Assembly (NCBI RefSeq): GCF_029626175.1
Contig: NZ_JARUBM010000002.1
Coordinates: 6,527,001 to 6,591,000, forward strand
From: Micromonospora sp. WMMD1082
GTDB taxonomy: Bacteria > Actinomycetota > Actinomycetes > Mycobacteriales > Micromonosporaceae
Direction: 5' to 3'
Length of the DNA stretch: 64,000 nucleotides
How positions within the stretch are numbered: position 1 is the first letter of the stretch; each line of letters opens with the position of its first letter. The notes under the pieces were generated by a model, which saw only the letters and a program-made list of their open reading frames with translations, did not search any database and was not told where the DNA came from. A program made the position numbers and the translations under genes. This document shows, one piece after another, positions 1 to 7,862 of this stretch.

Positions 1-216
1 CTCGCCGGAGAGCGGCGGGCGGCGCTGGTCCGGGCGCTGCGGCTGCTCCCGGCGAAGGACCGCGAGGTGATCGTCTGCCGGTACTTCCTCGACCTGAGCG
101 AGGACGAGACGGTCACCATGCTGGGCTGGCCCCGGGGCACGGTGAAGTCGCGTACCTCCCGGGCCCTGGTGAAGCTGCGCGGCCTGCTCCAGGTCGAGGA
201 GGTCAGCCGTGGATGA
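1..216 (+). CDS. RNA polymerase sigma factor, sigma-70 family (C-terminal end only)
   Basis: The reading frame is open from base 1 and stops at 214-216; its start lies outside the window. The visible 71 residues are the sigma region 4.2 type: LPAKDREVIVCRYFLDLSEDE followed by a helix-turn-helix with GTVKSRTSRALVKLRGLL, which contacts the -35 element. The next gene starts 8 bp before this stop, so the two are translationally coupled, as is usual for an ECF sigma factor and its anti-sigma factor. The subgroup cannot be told from the C-terminus alone. Confidence 0.85.
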   Translation, partial: LAGERRAALVRALRLLPAKDREVIVCRYFLDLSEDETVTMLGWPRGTVKSRTSRALVKLRGLLQVEEVSRG

Positions 217-970
217 CCTGGACCGGGAGCTGCGGGAGCTGTCCGGGTGGCTGGAGACACCCCCGCCGCCGGAGGTGGCGGCGCACGTCCGCGCCCGACT
301 CGCCGCGCCGGCCACGCCGGGTGCACGAGCCGTGCCGGCCACGACCGCGCCGCCGCACCGCCGGCGCCGATGGCGGTACGCGGTGGCGGCGGCGCTGGCC
401 GCGCTGCTGATCGCGGTGCTGCCCCCGGCGCAGGCCGCGCTCGCCGACGCGGTGGCGGGCCTGTTGCGCTTCGCCGGCATCACGATCAGCACGTCGTCGG
501 CTCCGGTACCGCCGACCGGTTCCCCGTCACCGCTGCCCGCCCAGCGACCGGCCGGGCTGGACGAGGCGCAGCGCGCGGTGCGGTTCCCGATCCGGGTGCC
601 GGCCGCGCTCGGCCCGCCCGAGCGGGTGCTGGTCGCCGACCCGGACGGCACCGGGAGCCACCGGGTGGCGACCCTGCTCTACCGCGATGGCACGCTGCGC
701 CTGGACGCCTTCGACGGGCGCCTCGACCCGGTCTTCTTCAAGCAGGCCGGTGGGCCGGGGGCACAGTGGACGGAGGTCGACGGGCGGCAGGCGGTCTGGA
801 TCGGCGGCCCGCACCCGGTGACGTACGTGGACCGTTCCGGTCAGGTCCGCCAGGCCAGCGCCCGGCTCGCCGCGGCAACCCTGGTCTGGGAGCGGGACGA
901 CGTGACCTACCGGCTGGAGGGCTCGCTGACCAGGGCGGCGGCGGTCGAGATCGCGGCTTCCCTGGAGTGA
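209..970 (+). CDS. Putative membrane-anchored anti-sigma factor / sigma-linked membrane protein
   Basis: A 253-residue protein starting at GTG 209, overlapping the upstream sigma factor by 8 bp. Residues 1-50 form a charged cytosolic part. An RRRRWR basic stretch then leads into one membrane helix (about residues 55-80, AVAAALAALLIAVLPPAQAALA). The outside part has a Pro/Ser/Thr-rich linker (about 95-112) and a compact domain that looks like those of DUF4367-type extracytoplasmic proteins. No zinc-binding HxxxCxxC motif of the ZAS anti-sigma class is visible. Position and topology suggest that it restrains the neighbouring sigma factor or senses envelope conditions. The function is inferred from context. 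Confidence 0.6.
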   Translation: MDDLDRELRELSGWLETPPPPEVAAHVRARLAAPATPGARAVPATTAPPHRRRRWRYAVAAALAALLIAVLPPAQAALADAVAGLLRFAGITISTSSAPVPPTGSPSPLPAQRPAGLDEAQRAVRFPIRVPAALGPPERVLVADPDGTGSHRVATLLYRDGTLRLDAFDGRLDPVFFKQAGGPGAQWTEVDGRQAVWIGGPHPVTYVDRSGQVRQASARLAAATLVWERDDVTYRLEGSLTRAAAVEIAASLE

Positions 971-981
971 TCGGTTTACAC

Positions 982-994
982 TTAACAAAGTTAA
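982..994. promoter_or_regulatory. Perfect palindrome upstream of chitinase gene
   Basis: TTAAC-AAA-GTTAA is an exact inverted repeat about 35 bp before the chitinase start, in an AT-rich island between GC-rich genes. It is placed like an operator overlapping a promoter. The protein that would bind it is unknown. Confidence 0.4.
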
Positions 995-1028
995 CGGTAG
1001 CCTCCGTCCATCGATGAGGAGGCATCCC

Positions 1029-2423
1029 ATGCGACGTCGACCCGTGCCATCCGTCCTGCTGGTCACCGCTGCCCTGGTCGCCGCCGTCGCGGCCGTACCG
1101 GCCGCCGCCAGTTTCGCCGCCACCCCCACCGCGGCCGGCATCCCGGCCGCCGCCCCCGTCGCCGCTCTCGCGGCCCCGTGCACCGCCCCGGCCTGGGCCG
1201 AGGGCAGCACCTATAGCGCCGGCAGCCAGGTGACCTACGCCGGCCGGACCTACCGGGCCCTGGTCACCCACACGGCGCACGTCGGCGCCGGGTGGAACCC
1301 GGCCGCCACCCCGTCGCTCTGGAGCGACCTCGGCCCCTGCGACGGCGCACCGACCCCGTCGCCCAGCCCGACCCCACCACCCACCACTGCACCGCCCACC
1401 ACTCCCCCGCCCACCACTGCGCCACCCACGACTCCGCCACCCACCACGACTCCCCCGTCCGGCCCGGACACCTGCGCGCTCAAACCGAGGCCGGCCGGCA
1501 AGGTCCTCCAGGGGTACTGGGAGAACTGGGACGGCGCGGCCAACGGCGTGCACCCGGGGATGGGCTGGATCCCGATCACCGACCCGCGTATCCCCGCCCA
1601 CGGCTACAACGTGATCAACACGGCGTTCCCGGTGATCCGCTCCGACGGCACGGTGCTCTGGGAGGACGGCATGGACGCCACCGTCAGGGTGCCGACCCCG
1701 GCCGAGATGTGCCGCGCCAAGGCAGCCGGGCTGACCATCCTGATGTCCATCGGCGGGGCGACCGCCGGCATCGACCTCAGCTCGTCGACCGTCGCCGACC
1801 GCTTCGTCGCCACCATCGTGCCGATCCTCAAGCGGTACAACTTCGACGGCATCGACATCGACATCGAGACCGGGCTCACCGGCAACGGCAACATCAACCA
1901 GCTCTCCACCAGCCAGGCCAACCTGATCCGCATCATCGACGGGGTCCTCGCCCAGATGCCGGCCGGCTTCGGCCTCACCATGGCGCCGGAGACCGCGTAC
2001 GTGACGGGCGGCAGCGTCGTCTACGGCTCGATCTGGGGCTCCTACCTGCCGATCATCAAGCGGTACGCCGACAACGGCCGGCTCTGGTGGCTGAACATGC
2101 AGTACTACAACGGCAGCATGTACGGCTGCTCCGGCGACTCCTACCCGGCCGGCACGGTGCAGGGCTTCGTCGCCCAGACCAACTGCCTCAACGCCGGGCT
2201 GGTCATCCAGGGCACCACCATCCGCGTCCCGTACGACCGGCAGGTCCCCGGCCTGCCCGCGCAGGTCGGCGCCGGCGGCGGCTACCTGGCGCCGGCGGCC
2301 GTGGCGCAGGCGTGGAACACCTACGGAGGCGGCCTCAAGGGACTGATGACCTGGTCGCTGAACTGGGACGGCTCCCGGGGCTGGACCTTCGGCGACAACG
2401 TCAGGGCGCTCCAGGGCCGCTGA
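1029..2423 (+). CDS. Secreted chitinase, CBM5/12 plus GH18
   Basis: A 464-residue secreted enzyme that hydrolyses chitin outside the cell. The start is placed at ATG 1029 because GAGGAGG at 1016-1022 sits ideally in front of it; an in-frame ATG at 1014 lies before that site. An Ala-rich signal peptide covers about residues 1-40. A small CBM5/12 chitin-binding domain (CTAPAWAEGSTYSAGSQVTYAGRTYRA..., Cys to Cys) follows. Next is a Thr/Pro linker of repeated PPTT units (nt 1351-1460) and a GH18 barrel carrying the DxxDxDxE signature as DGIDIDIE, with Glu280 as the catalytic acid. The gene is monocistronic and follows the sigma/anti-sigma pair. Confidence 0.93.
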   Translation: MRRRPVPSVLLVTAALVAAVAAVPAAASFAATPTAAGIPAAAPVAALAAPCTAPAWAEGSTYSAGSQVTYAGRTYRALVTHTAHVGAGWNPAATPSLWSDLGPCDGAPTPSPSPTPPPTTAPPTTPPPTTAPPTTPPPTTTPPSGPDTCALKPRPAGKVLQGYWENWDGAANGVHPGMGWIPITDPRIPAHGYNVINTAFPVIRSDGTVLWEDGMDATVRVPTPAEMCRAKAAGLTILMSIGGATAGIDLSSSTVADRFVATIVPILKRYNFDGIDIDIETGLTGNGNINQLSTSQANLIRIIDGVLAQMPAGFGLTMAPETAYVTGGSVVYGSIWGSYLPIIKRYADNGRLWWLNMQYYNGSMYGCSGDSYPAGTVQGFVAQTNCLNAGLVIQGTTIRVPYDRQVPGLPAQVGAGGGYLAPAAVAQAWNTYGGGLKGLMTWSLNWDGSRGWTFGDNVRALQGR

Positions 2424-2469
2424 CCGACAATGATCCGGCGGTGATCGGGCGACAATGGGGCGGCCGGGA

Positions 2470-2497
2470 TGTCACACCGGCCGCCCTCCGATCCGTC
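2470..2497 (+). promoter_or_regulatory. ECF41-type promoter of the sigma factor gene (autoregulation)
   Basis: TGTCACA (2470-2476) and CGTC (2494-2497) are separated by 17 bp. These are the -35 and -10 elements described for ECF41 sigma factors. The -10 ends 9 bp before ATG 2507, so transcription should begin at or next to the start codon. The same geometry recurs at 3390-3417. Confidence 0.75.
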
Positions 2498-2506
2498 CCT
2501 GGAGTC

Positions 2507-3430
2507 ATGTCCCCCGACGTATTCACCGCACACCGCGACCTGCTGGTCGGGGTGGCCTACCGCCTGCTCGGCAGCATGACCGACGCCGAGGACGTGGTGC
2601 AGGACGCCTGGCTGCGCTGGTCCGGCGTCGACCAGGAGGCGGTGGCGAATCCCCAGGCGTACCTGATCACGGTCACCACCCGGCTCGCCATCGATCGGAT
2701 GCGCCGGGTGCGCGCGAGGCGCGAGGCGTACGTCGGTCCCTGGCTGCCCGAACCGGTCAGTACCGCCCCGGACGCCGCCGAACACGCCGAACTCGCCGAC
2801 TCCGTGGAGATCGCGCTGCTGGTGGTGCTGGAGACGCTCTCCCCACTGGAGCGGGCGGTCTTCGTCCTGCACGAGGCGTTCGGGCTGCCGTTGCGCGACA
2901 TCGCCGGCATCATCGGCCGCGAACCGGCGGCCACCCGGCAACTCGCCCGCCGCGCCCGCGACCACATCGAGCAGCGGCGACCCCGCTTCGAGGTGGACCG
3001 GGCACGCCGCCGGGAGATGACCGAACGGTTCCTGGCCGCCTGCGGCACCGGCGACCTGCACGCGTTGACCGAGCTGCTGGCCACCGACGTGCGGCTGGTC
3101 AGCGACGGCGGTGGGCGGGCGAAGGCGCCGCTGCGCGTGATCCACGGCGTCGACAAGGTGGCCCGGTTCCTCAATGCGGTCTCCACCGAGGCGGGGGTAC
3201 GCGCCTTCCTGGCCTCCCTCGGCGAATCGCCCACGCTGCCGCTGGGCGTCGCGGTCACCGACGTCAACGGCGCCCCGGCCGTGGTGGTGTCGGCCGACGG
3301 CCGCCCGGTCACGATCCTCTCCCTGGTCGTCCGGGACGGGCTGATCGACACCGTCTACCTGTTCGCCAATCCGGAGAAGCTGGCCGCGATGTCACACCGT
3401 TGGCGGCCGGGCGCGTCCGAAGGGGCATGA
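2507..3430 (+). CDS. ECF41-family RNA polymerase sigma factor (SigJ-like)
   Basis: 307 residues. Region 2 (FTAHRDLLVGVAYRLLGSMTDAEDVVQDAWLRW, about residues 4-40) binds the -10 and core enzyme. Region 4 (LSPLERAVFVLHEAFGLPLRDIAGIIGREPAATRQLARRAR, about 110-155) reads the -35. The C-terminal ~130 residues form the SnoaL-like/NTF2-type extension that acts as a built-in regulator in the ECF41 group in place of a separate anti-sigma factor. The start at ATG 2507 fits the ECF41 promoter 9 bp upstream. The stop overlaps the next gene's ATG (ATGA), and that gene also has its own ECF41 promoter inside this reading frame. Confidence 0.92.
   Translation: MSPDVFTAHRDLLVGVAYRLLGSMTDAEDVVQDAWLRWSGVDQEAVANPQAYLITVTTRLAIDRMRRVRARREAYVGPWLPEPVSTAPDAAEHAELADSVEIALLVVLETLSPLERAVFVLHEAFGLPLRDIAGIIGREPAATRQLARRARDHIEQRRPRFEVDRARRREMTERFLAACGTGDLHALTELLATDVRLVSDGGGRAKAPLRVIHGVDKVARFLNAVSTEAGVRAFLASLGESPTLPLGVAVTDVNGAPAVVVSADGRPVTILSLVVRDGLIDTVYLFANPEKLAAMSHRWRPGASEGA
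3390..3417 (+). promoter_or_regulatory. ECF41-type promoter of the oxidoreductase gene
   Basis: TGTCACA (3390-3396), a 17-bp spacer and CGTC (3414-3417), lying within the 3' end of the sigma factor gene. The -10 ends 9 bp before ATG 3427, exactly as at the sigma gene itself, so a leaderless message is expected. Confidence 0.78.
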
Positions 3431-4584
3431 CGAGAAACATCACGGTCATCGGTGGCGGGCTGGCCGGGCTCACCGCCGCCATCGCGTGCGCCGAGAACGG
3501 CAGCACGGTGACCCTGCACGAGGCCCATCGCACCCTGGGTGGCCGGGCACGCTCGACCACCGCGCCGTACGTGGCCAACGACGGCCCCCACGTCCTCTAC
3601 TCCGACGGGGAGCCGTTCCGCTGGCTGGCCCGACGCGGACTGGTCCGACCCTTCACCAGGCCGGACCTGCGGGCGCTGGCCCGCGCCCGCTTCCGGCACC
3701 ACGACCGGCTGCATGGTCTGCCGCCGGCCGGGCTGCGGCGGATGCTCGTCCGGCGGCGGCTCTCCGCCCCGGTCGACCGGGACTTCGCCGGCTGGGCGGA
3801 ACACCGGTTCGGCGCGGAGGCGGCGAGCACCGCCGCCGGGCTCGCCGGGATCCTCACCTACCGCGAGGCCGGGCAACTCTCCGCGGCGTTCGTCTGGGAG
3901 CGGATCCTGCGGGCCACCGCGCCCCGCTGGCCCGCCGTCCGGTATCTGACCAGCGGCTGGGGCGCGATGATCGGGCGGATGGCCGAGCACGCCCGCACAC
4001 TCGGCGTACGGATCGAGGTCGGCTCCCGGGTGGACCACCTGCCGCCCGGCCCGGTCATCGTCGCCACCAGCCTCGACGCCGCCCGTACGCTCCTCGCCGA
4101 CGAATCCCTACGCTGGGACAGTGGGCACGCCGCCCTGCTCGACCTCGGCCTGCGAAGCGGGCGCGACGACCTGTTCCTCCTCTCCGACCTCGATGCCGGC
4201 GGCTTCCTGGAGCGGCACTCCGCGGTCGACCCCACCCTGGCACCGGCCGGACACACCATCGTGCAGGCGCAGATGCCGATGCGCGCCGGCGAGTCGCTCT
4301 CCGACGCGGTGCACCGGTTGGAGCGGCTCGCCGACCTCGGCCTGCCCGGATGGCGGGACCGGCTGGTCTGGCGCCGCGAGGCAGCGGCCCGCCACCGCAC
4401 CGGCGCGGTCGACCTACCCGGCCACACCTGGCACGACCGGCCGACCATCGACCGGGGCGACGGGGTGTGGCTGATCGGCGACAGCGTCGCCGCCCCCGGC
4501 CTCCTCGCCGAGGTGTCCATCACCAGCGCCCTCACCGCCGCGAGATCGACCGCCCAGCGGCACGCCCTGCCCCTATCCCGGTAA
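3427..4584 (+). CDS. FAD-dependent oxidoreductase (amine oxidase / phytoene-desaturase-like), ECF41 target
   Basis: 385 residues. The N-terminus ITVIGGGLAGLTAAIACAENG is a GxGxxG dinucleotide-binding fold with the following acidic residue (LHEAHRTLGGRARS), typical of the amine-oxidase/phytoene-desaturase flavoprotein family. Near the C-terminus, GDGVWLIGDSVAAPGLLAEVSITSALTAA is the second FAD-contact motif. No signal peptide is seen, so it is cytoplasmic. ECF41 sigma factors are commonly neighboured by one carboxymuconolactone decarboxylase, oxidoreductase or epimerase gene that they control, and this gene fills that place. The substrate is unknown. Confidence 0.85.
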   Translation: MTRNITVIGGGLAGLTAAIACAENGSTVTLHEAHRTLGGRARSTTAPYVANDGPHVLYSDGEPFRWLARRGLVRPFTRPDLRALARARFRHHDRLHGLPPAGLRRMLVRRRLSAPVDRDFAGWAEHRFGAEAASTAAGLAGILTYREAGQLSAAFVWERILRATAPRWPAVRYLTSGWGAMIGRMAEHARTLGVRIEVGSRVDHLPPGPVIVATSLDAARTLLADESLRWDSGHAALLDLGLRSGRDDLFLLSDLDAGGFLERHSAVDPTLAPAGHTIVQAQMPMRAGESLSDAVHRLERLADLGLPGWRDRLVWRREAAARHRTGAVDLPGHTWHDRPTIDRGDGVWLIGDSVAAPGLLAEVSITSALTAARSTAQRHALPLSR

Positions 4585-4609
4585 CCCCACCCCCTCGTCG
4601 ATGGTGGGG
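4585..4609. terminator. Stem-loop between convergent genes
   Basis: CCCCACC (4585-4591) pairs with GGTGGGG (4603-4609) across an 11-nt loop, in the 32-bp gap between two converging genes. It can serve both strands. Confidence 0.5.
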
Positions 4610-4616
4610 AGGCGGG

Positions 4617-5720
4617 TTACGGGGTCCAGAACAGGTGCGGGTTCACCCGACCGGTCCAGTCGAAGACGGCCATGTTGTCCCAGCCGTTGCCGGTCCCGTT
4701 GATGTCCGCCGGATCCCAGCCGTTGCCCCGGATCGCGTACCAGGTCGGCTCCCAGTAGAAGACGCCGATCGCGCCCGCGTTGCGCGCGGTGTTCTGTACC
4801 CAGTCGAACTGCTGTGCCTGCCCGGCCCAGCTGGCCGGGATGCCGTCGCACAGCACGGTCCCGGGGATCGCGTTCGGCTCGTGGTCGGCGTCGGCCGTGG
4901 TGAACTGGTACGCGGTCTCGGCCAGCACCACCGGCTTGCCGTAACGGGACTTCACGTCGGCGATCACGTTGTACAGGTTCGCCAGCGTGCCGTGCCACAT
5001 GCAGTAGTAGGACAGCGCGGTGACGTCCCAGGTCACGCCCTGCGCCCTGATCCCGTCGTAGAACCAGCGGGCGTTCGCGTTGCTGTCCGCGTTCGCCGTG
5101 TGGATCCACACCTCGGTGCCGCTGTTGCACGCCTTCGTGGCGTGGTAGCCCTGCTTGAGCAGGCTGGCCAGCGGGGCGAAGTTGTTGTTGACGATCCGTC
5201 CGGTGGGCCACAACATGCCCACGTTGATCTCGTTGCCGATCTGCACCGCGTCCGGCGTGGTGCCCTGCGCCTTGAGGGCGGTGCACACCTCGTGGGTGTA
5301 GCTGTAGACGTCGGTCTGCAACTGGCTCAGCGAGTGGTTGGCCCAGGCCGCCGGGGTGTACTGCTTACCCGGGTCGGCCCAGGTGTCCGAGTAGTGGAAG
5401 TCGATCAGGAGCTTGAAGCCCTTCGCCTTGATCGCCCTGGCCTGCTGGAGCACCTTGGCCTTGTTGTTGTAGCCGCTGGTCGGGTTGTTCCAGATGCGCA
5501 GCCGCAGGTAGTTGACACCCTTCGCCGCGAGGATGTCGTAGGGGTCGGCCTGCGCGCCGGACGCGTCGTAGTACCGCGCGCCGAGGTCGAGGCTGCGTTG
5601 CAGGGAGGAGACGTCGGCGCCGCGCATGGTGAGGGTGTTGGCCGCCTGCGCGGGGGCGGTCAGGGCCAGCGGGGCCGCGAGAACGGCCACCGCCACGAGG
5701 GCCCGGAGGGACGGTGTCAT
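4617..5720 (-). CDS. Secreted arabinogalactan endo-beta-1,4-galactanase, GH53
   Basis: 367 residues with a signal peptide (about 1-27, ending PAQAA). The mature part is a GH53 barrel starting MRGADVSSLQRSLDLGARYYDASG, a hallmark of the family. The acid/base Glu164 lies in QIGNEINVG and the nucleophile Glu268 in VVLAETAYQ. The enzyme cuts beta-1,4-galactan of type I arabinogalactan outside the cell. GGAGCGCC precedes the ATG. It lies downstream of the LacI gene in the same direction, 170 bp away. With the sugar importer and the GH35 enzyme it makes a full galactan pathway: cut outside, import oligomers, release galactose inside. Confidence 0.93.
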   Translation of the reverse strand: MTPSLRALVAVAVLAAPLALTAPAQAANTLTMRGADVSSLQRSLDLGARYYDASGAQADPYDILAAKGVNYLRLRIWNNPTSGYNNKAKVLQQARAIKAKGFKLLIDFHYSDTWADPGKQYTPAAWANHSLSQLQTDVYSYTHEVCTALKAQGTTPDAVQIGNEINVGMLWPTGRIVNNNFAPLASLLKQGYHATKACNSGTEVWIHTANADSNANARWFYDGIRAQGVTWDVTALSYYCMWHGTLANLYNVIADVKSRYGKPVVLAETAYQFTTADADHEPNAIPGTVLCDGIPASWAGQAQQFDWVQNTARNAGAIGVFYWEPTWYAIRGNGWDPADINGTGNGWDNMAVFDWTGRVNPHLFWTP

Positions 5721-5841
5721 GGCGCTCCTTCACGTGGAGGATGCGATGCCCGGTGTGGGCAACGTCCGGCGGAACTGCCGGACGGATCGGGGACCAGGTG
5801 AGGTGGTGGCGGGTGCGCCGGCCGACCGGCGACTCGGTCCG

Positions 5842-5898
5842 GCGCGGGTGGCTCAGGTCGGTGCGGGTGGCTCAGGTCAGTGCGGGTGACTCAGGTCG
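5842..5898. repeat. Three tandem copies of a 19-bp unit
   Basis: The unit reads GTGCGGGTGGCTCAGGTCG; copies lie at 5842-5860, 5861-5879 and 5880-5898 with one or two differences each, and a fourth decays after 5899. The array spans the lacI stop codon (5891-5893) and runs into the gap before the galactanase gene. Because 19 is not a multiple of 3, copy-number change would alter the C-terminus or the 3' untranslated region. Confidence 0.8.
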
Positions 5899-6955
5899 GT
5901 GCGGGCGAGGAGGCGCGGACGACCAGGCTCGTCGGCACGGTGATGGAGAGCGGGGTGCGCCCCGCGATCACGTCGGTGAGCAGCCGGACCATCTCCTCGC
6001 TGATCCGGTCCAGCGGCTGGCGGACCGTGGTCAGCGGGGGGTCCAGGGTGGCGGCGAGCCCGGAGTCGTCGAAGCCGACCACCCGCACGTCGCCGGGCAC
6101 GTCGCGGCCGGCCTCGCGGAGCACCGGCAGGGTCGCGGCGGCCATCACGTCGGAGGCGGCGAAGACCCCGTCCAGGTCGGGGGCCTGTCGCAGCAGCGCC
6201 CGCATGGCCGCCGCGCCGCTCTCCCGGCTCCAGTCGCCGTGCTGGACCCGGGCCGGCTCGACCGCGATGCCGTACGCGGTCAGCGCGTCGGTGTAGCCCT
6301 GCAACCGGTCCACCCCGCCCGAGGTGTCCTGCGGGCCGGTGATCGTGGCGATCCGTCGGCAACCGGTCGAGAGGAGGTGTTCCACCGCCGACCGGGCACC
6401 GGACCGGTCGTCGGCCGCCACCGAGCTGATCACCTGCTCGTAGCCGAGCACCCGGCCGCACGCCACGACCGGTATCTCGGCCCGCACGAGGTTGCTCAGC
6501 AGCGGGTCGCCGGAGTGCGGCGAGACCAGCAGTACGCCGTCGACGTGGCCGGCCGACAGGTACGTGACCGTCCGGTTCCGCTCCTCCGTGGTCGAGGCGA
6601 TCATCAGCAGCAGGGTCAGCTCCCGGTCGGAGAGCGCCTGCGCCACCCCGCGCAGCAGCACCGAGAAGTTGGGGTCCTCGAAGAGCAGGTGCTGCGGTTC
6701 GGTGAGCAGGAAGGCGATCGAGCCGGACCGGCCGGTGGCCAGCGAACGGGCGTGCGGGTTCGTCGTGTAGCCGGTGCGGGCGATGGCTCCCCGGACCGCC
6801 TGCACCGCCTCCGGGCTGACCCACTCCCGGCCGTTGAGGACGCGGGAGACGGTCGCGTAAGAGACCCCGGCTTCGCGCGCCACGTCGCGGATGGTGGGCC
6901 GCTTGCGTCCCGTCGGTGGCGAGGCCGGCACGGATGCGATCATAGTCTCCGCCAT
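5891..6955 (-). CDS. LacI-family transcriptional regulator (galactan/galactoside locus)
   Basis: 354 residues. The N-terminal HTH is clear: RPTIRDVAREAGVSYATVSRVLNGREWVSPEAVQAV (about residues 19-54), followed by the hinge and a periplasmic-binding-protein-like effector domain (SGSIAFLLTEPQHLLFEDPNFSVLLRGV... DGVFAASDVMAAATLPVLREAG... DVRVVGFDDSGLA). It is the fourth gene of the minus-strand order binding protein-permease-permease-lacI, starting 8 bp after the permease stop. It is the natural candidate to bind the two identical TGTGACCGGTTACA sites in the divergent promoter region at 10274-10377. The effector is probably a galacto-oligosaccharide (inference). Confidence 0.93.
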   Translation of the reverse strand: MAETMIASVPASPPTGRKRPTIRDVAREAGVSYATVSRVLNGREWVSPEAVQAVRGAIARTGYTTNPHARSLATGRSGSIAFLLTEPQHLLFEDPNFSVLLRGVAQALSDRELTLLLMIASTTEERNRTVTYLSAGHVDGVLLVSPHSGDPLLSNLVRAEIPVVACGRVLGYEQVISSVAADDRSGARSAVEHLLSTGCRRIATITGPQDTSGGVDRLQGYTDALTAYGIAVEPARVQHGDWSRESGAAAMRALLRQAPDLDGVFAASDVMAAATLPVLREAGRDVPGDVRVVGFDDSGLAATLDPPLTTVRQPLDRISEEMVRLLTDVIAGRTPLSITVPTSLVVRASSPAPT

Positions 6956-6962
6956 CTCGTCG

Positions 6963-7862
6963 TCACCCCTTGACCGCGCCGGCGCCCAGGTCGACCCGCC
7001 AGTAACGCTGCAGGCCGAGGAAGAGGGCGACGAGCGGAACGATCGACAGCAGCGCCCCGGTGACCACCGACGTGTACATGGCGGGCTGGGACGCGCCCTG
7101 GTTGAGCAGCCCGTTCAGGCCCACCGTGACCGGGTAGAGACGGTCGTCGCCGAGCATGATGAAGGGCAGCATGAAGTTGTTCCAGATCGCGACGAACTGG
7201 AACAGGAAGACGGTCACCAGGCCGGCACGCATCATCGGCAGGGCCACCCGGCCGAAGGTCCCCCAGTCGCTGGCCCCGTCGATGCGGGCGGCCTCGATCA
7301 CCTCGGTCGGCACGGTCGCGGCCGCGAAGACCCGGCACAGGTAGATCCCGTACGGGCTGATGATGCTCGGCAACAGCACCGACCAGTAGGTGTTGGTCAG
7401 CCCGACCTTGGCCAACAGCAGGTACTGCGGGATGGCCAGGATGACCCCGGGCACGAGCACGCCCGCCAGGATCACGTTGAACACGAACGACTTGCCGGGG
7501 AACGCGTACTTGGCGAGGGCGAAGCCGGCCATCGCGGACACCAGGGTGGACGCCGCGCCGCCGATCCCGGCGTACAGGGCGGTGTTGGCCATCCACCGCC
7601 AGTAGAGGCCACCCCGGTACGCGCCGAGCGACGCGATGTTGTCCCACAGGTGGGTGCTCGGCGCGAGGGTGAACGTGGAGAACAGTTCCTCGGCGCTCTT
7701 GGTCGAGGCGATCAGCACCCAGGCGACGGGGAAGAGGCAGTACAGCGCGCCGAGCAGCAGCAGGGCGGTGGCGGCGGGACTGATCCGGCGGTGCGTACCG
7801 CGAGCGGCGGGCGGTGGTGTGCTGGTCGCCGGGGTCACCGGAACGGTGGTGGAGACGGTCAT
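6963..7862 (-). CDS. Carbohydrate ABC transporter permease (MalG-type)
   Basis: 299 residues with six predicted membrane helices. The EAA loop that docks to the ATPase reads EVIEAARIDGASDWGTFGRVALPMMRAG. It is the second permease of the importer; its ATG overlaps the stop of the first permease by 4 bp. No ATP-binding subunit is encoded here, as is usual for actinomycete CUT1 systems that share an MsiK-type ATPase encoded elsewhere. The predicted substrate, from the neighbours, is galacto-oligosaccharides. Confidence 0.93.
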   Translation of the reverse strand: MTVSTTVPVTPATSTPPPAARGTHRRISPAATALLLLGALYCLFPVAWVLIASTKSAEELFSTFTLAPSTHLWDNIASLGAYRGGLYWRWMANTALYAGIGGAASTLVSAMAGFALAKYAFPGKSFVFNVILAGVLVPGVILAIPQYLLLAKVGLTNTYWSVLLPSIISPYGIYLCRVFAAATVPTEVIEAARIDGASDWGTFGRVALPMMRAGLVTVFLFQFVAIWNNFMLPFIMLGDDRLYPVTVGLNGLLNQGASQPAMYTSVVTGALLSIVPLVALFLGLQRYWRVDLGAGAVKG

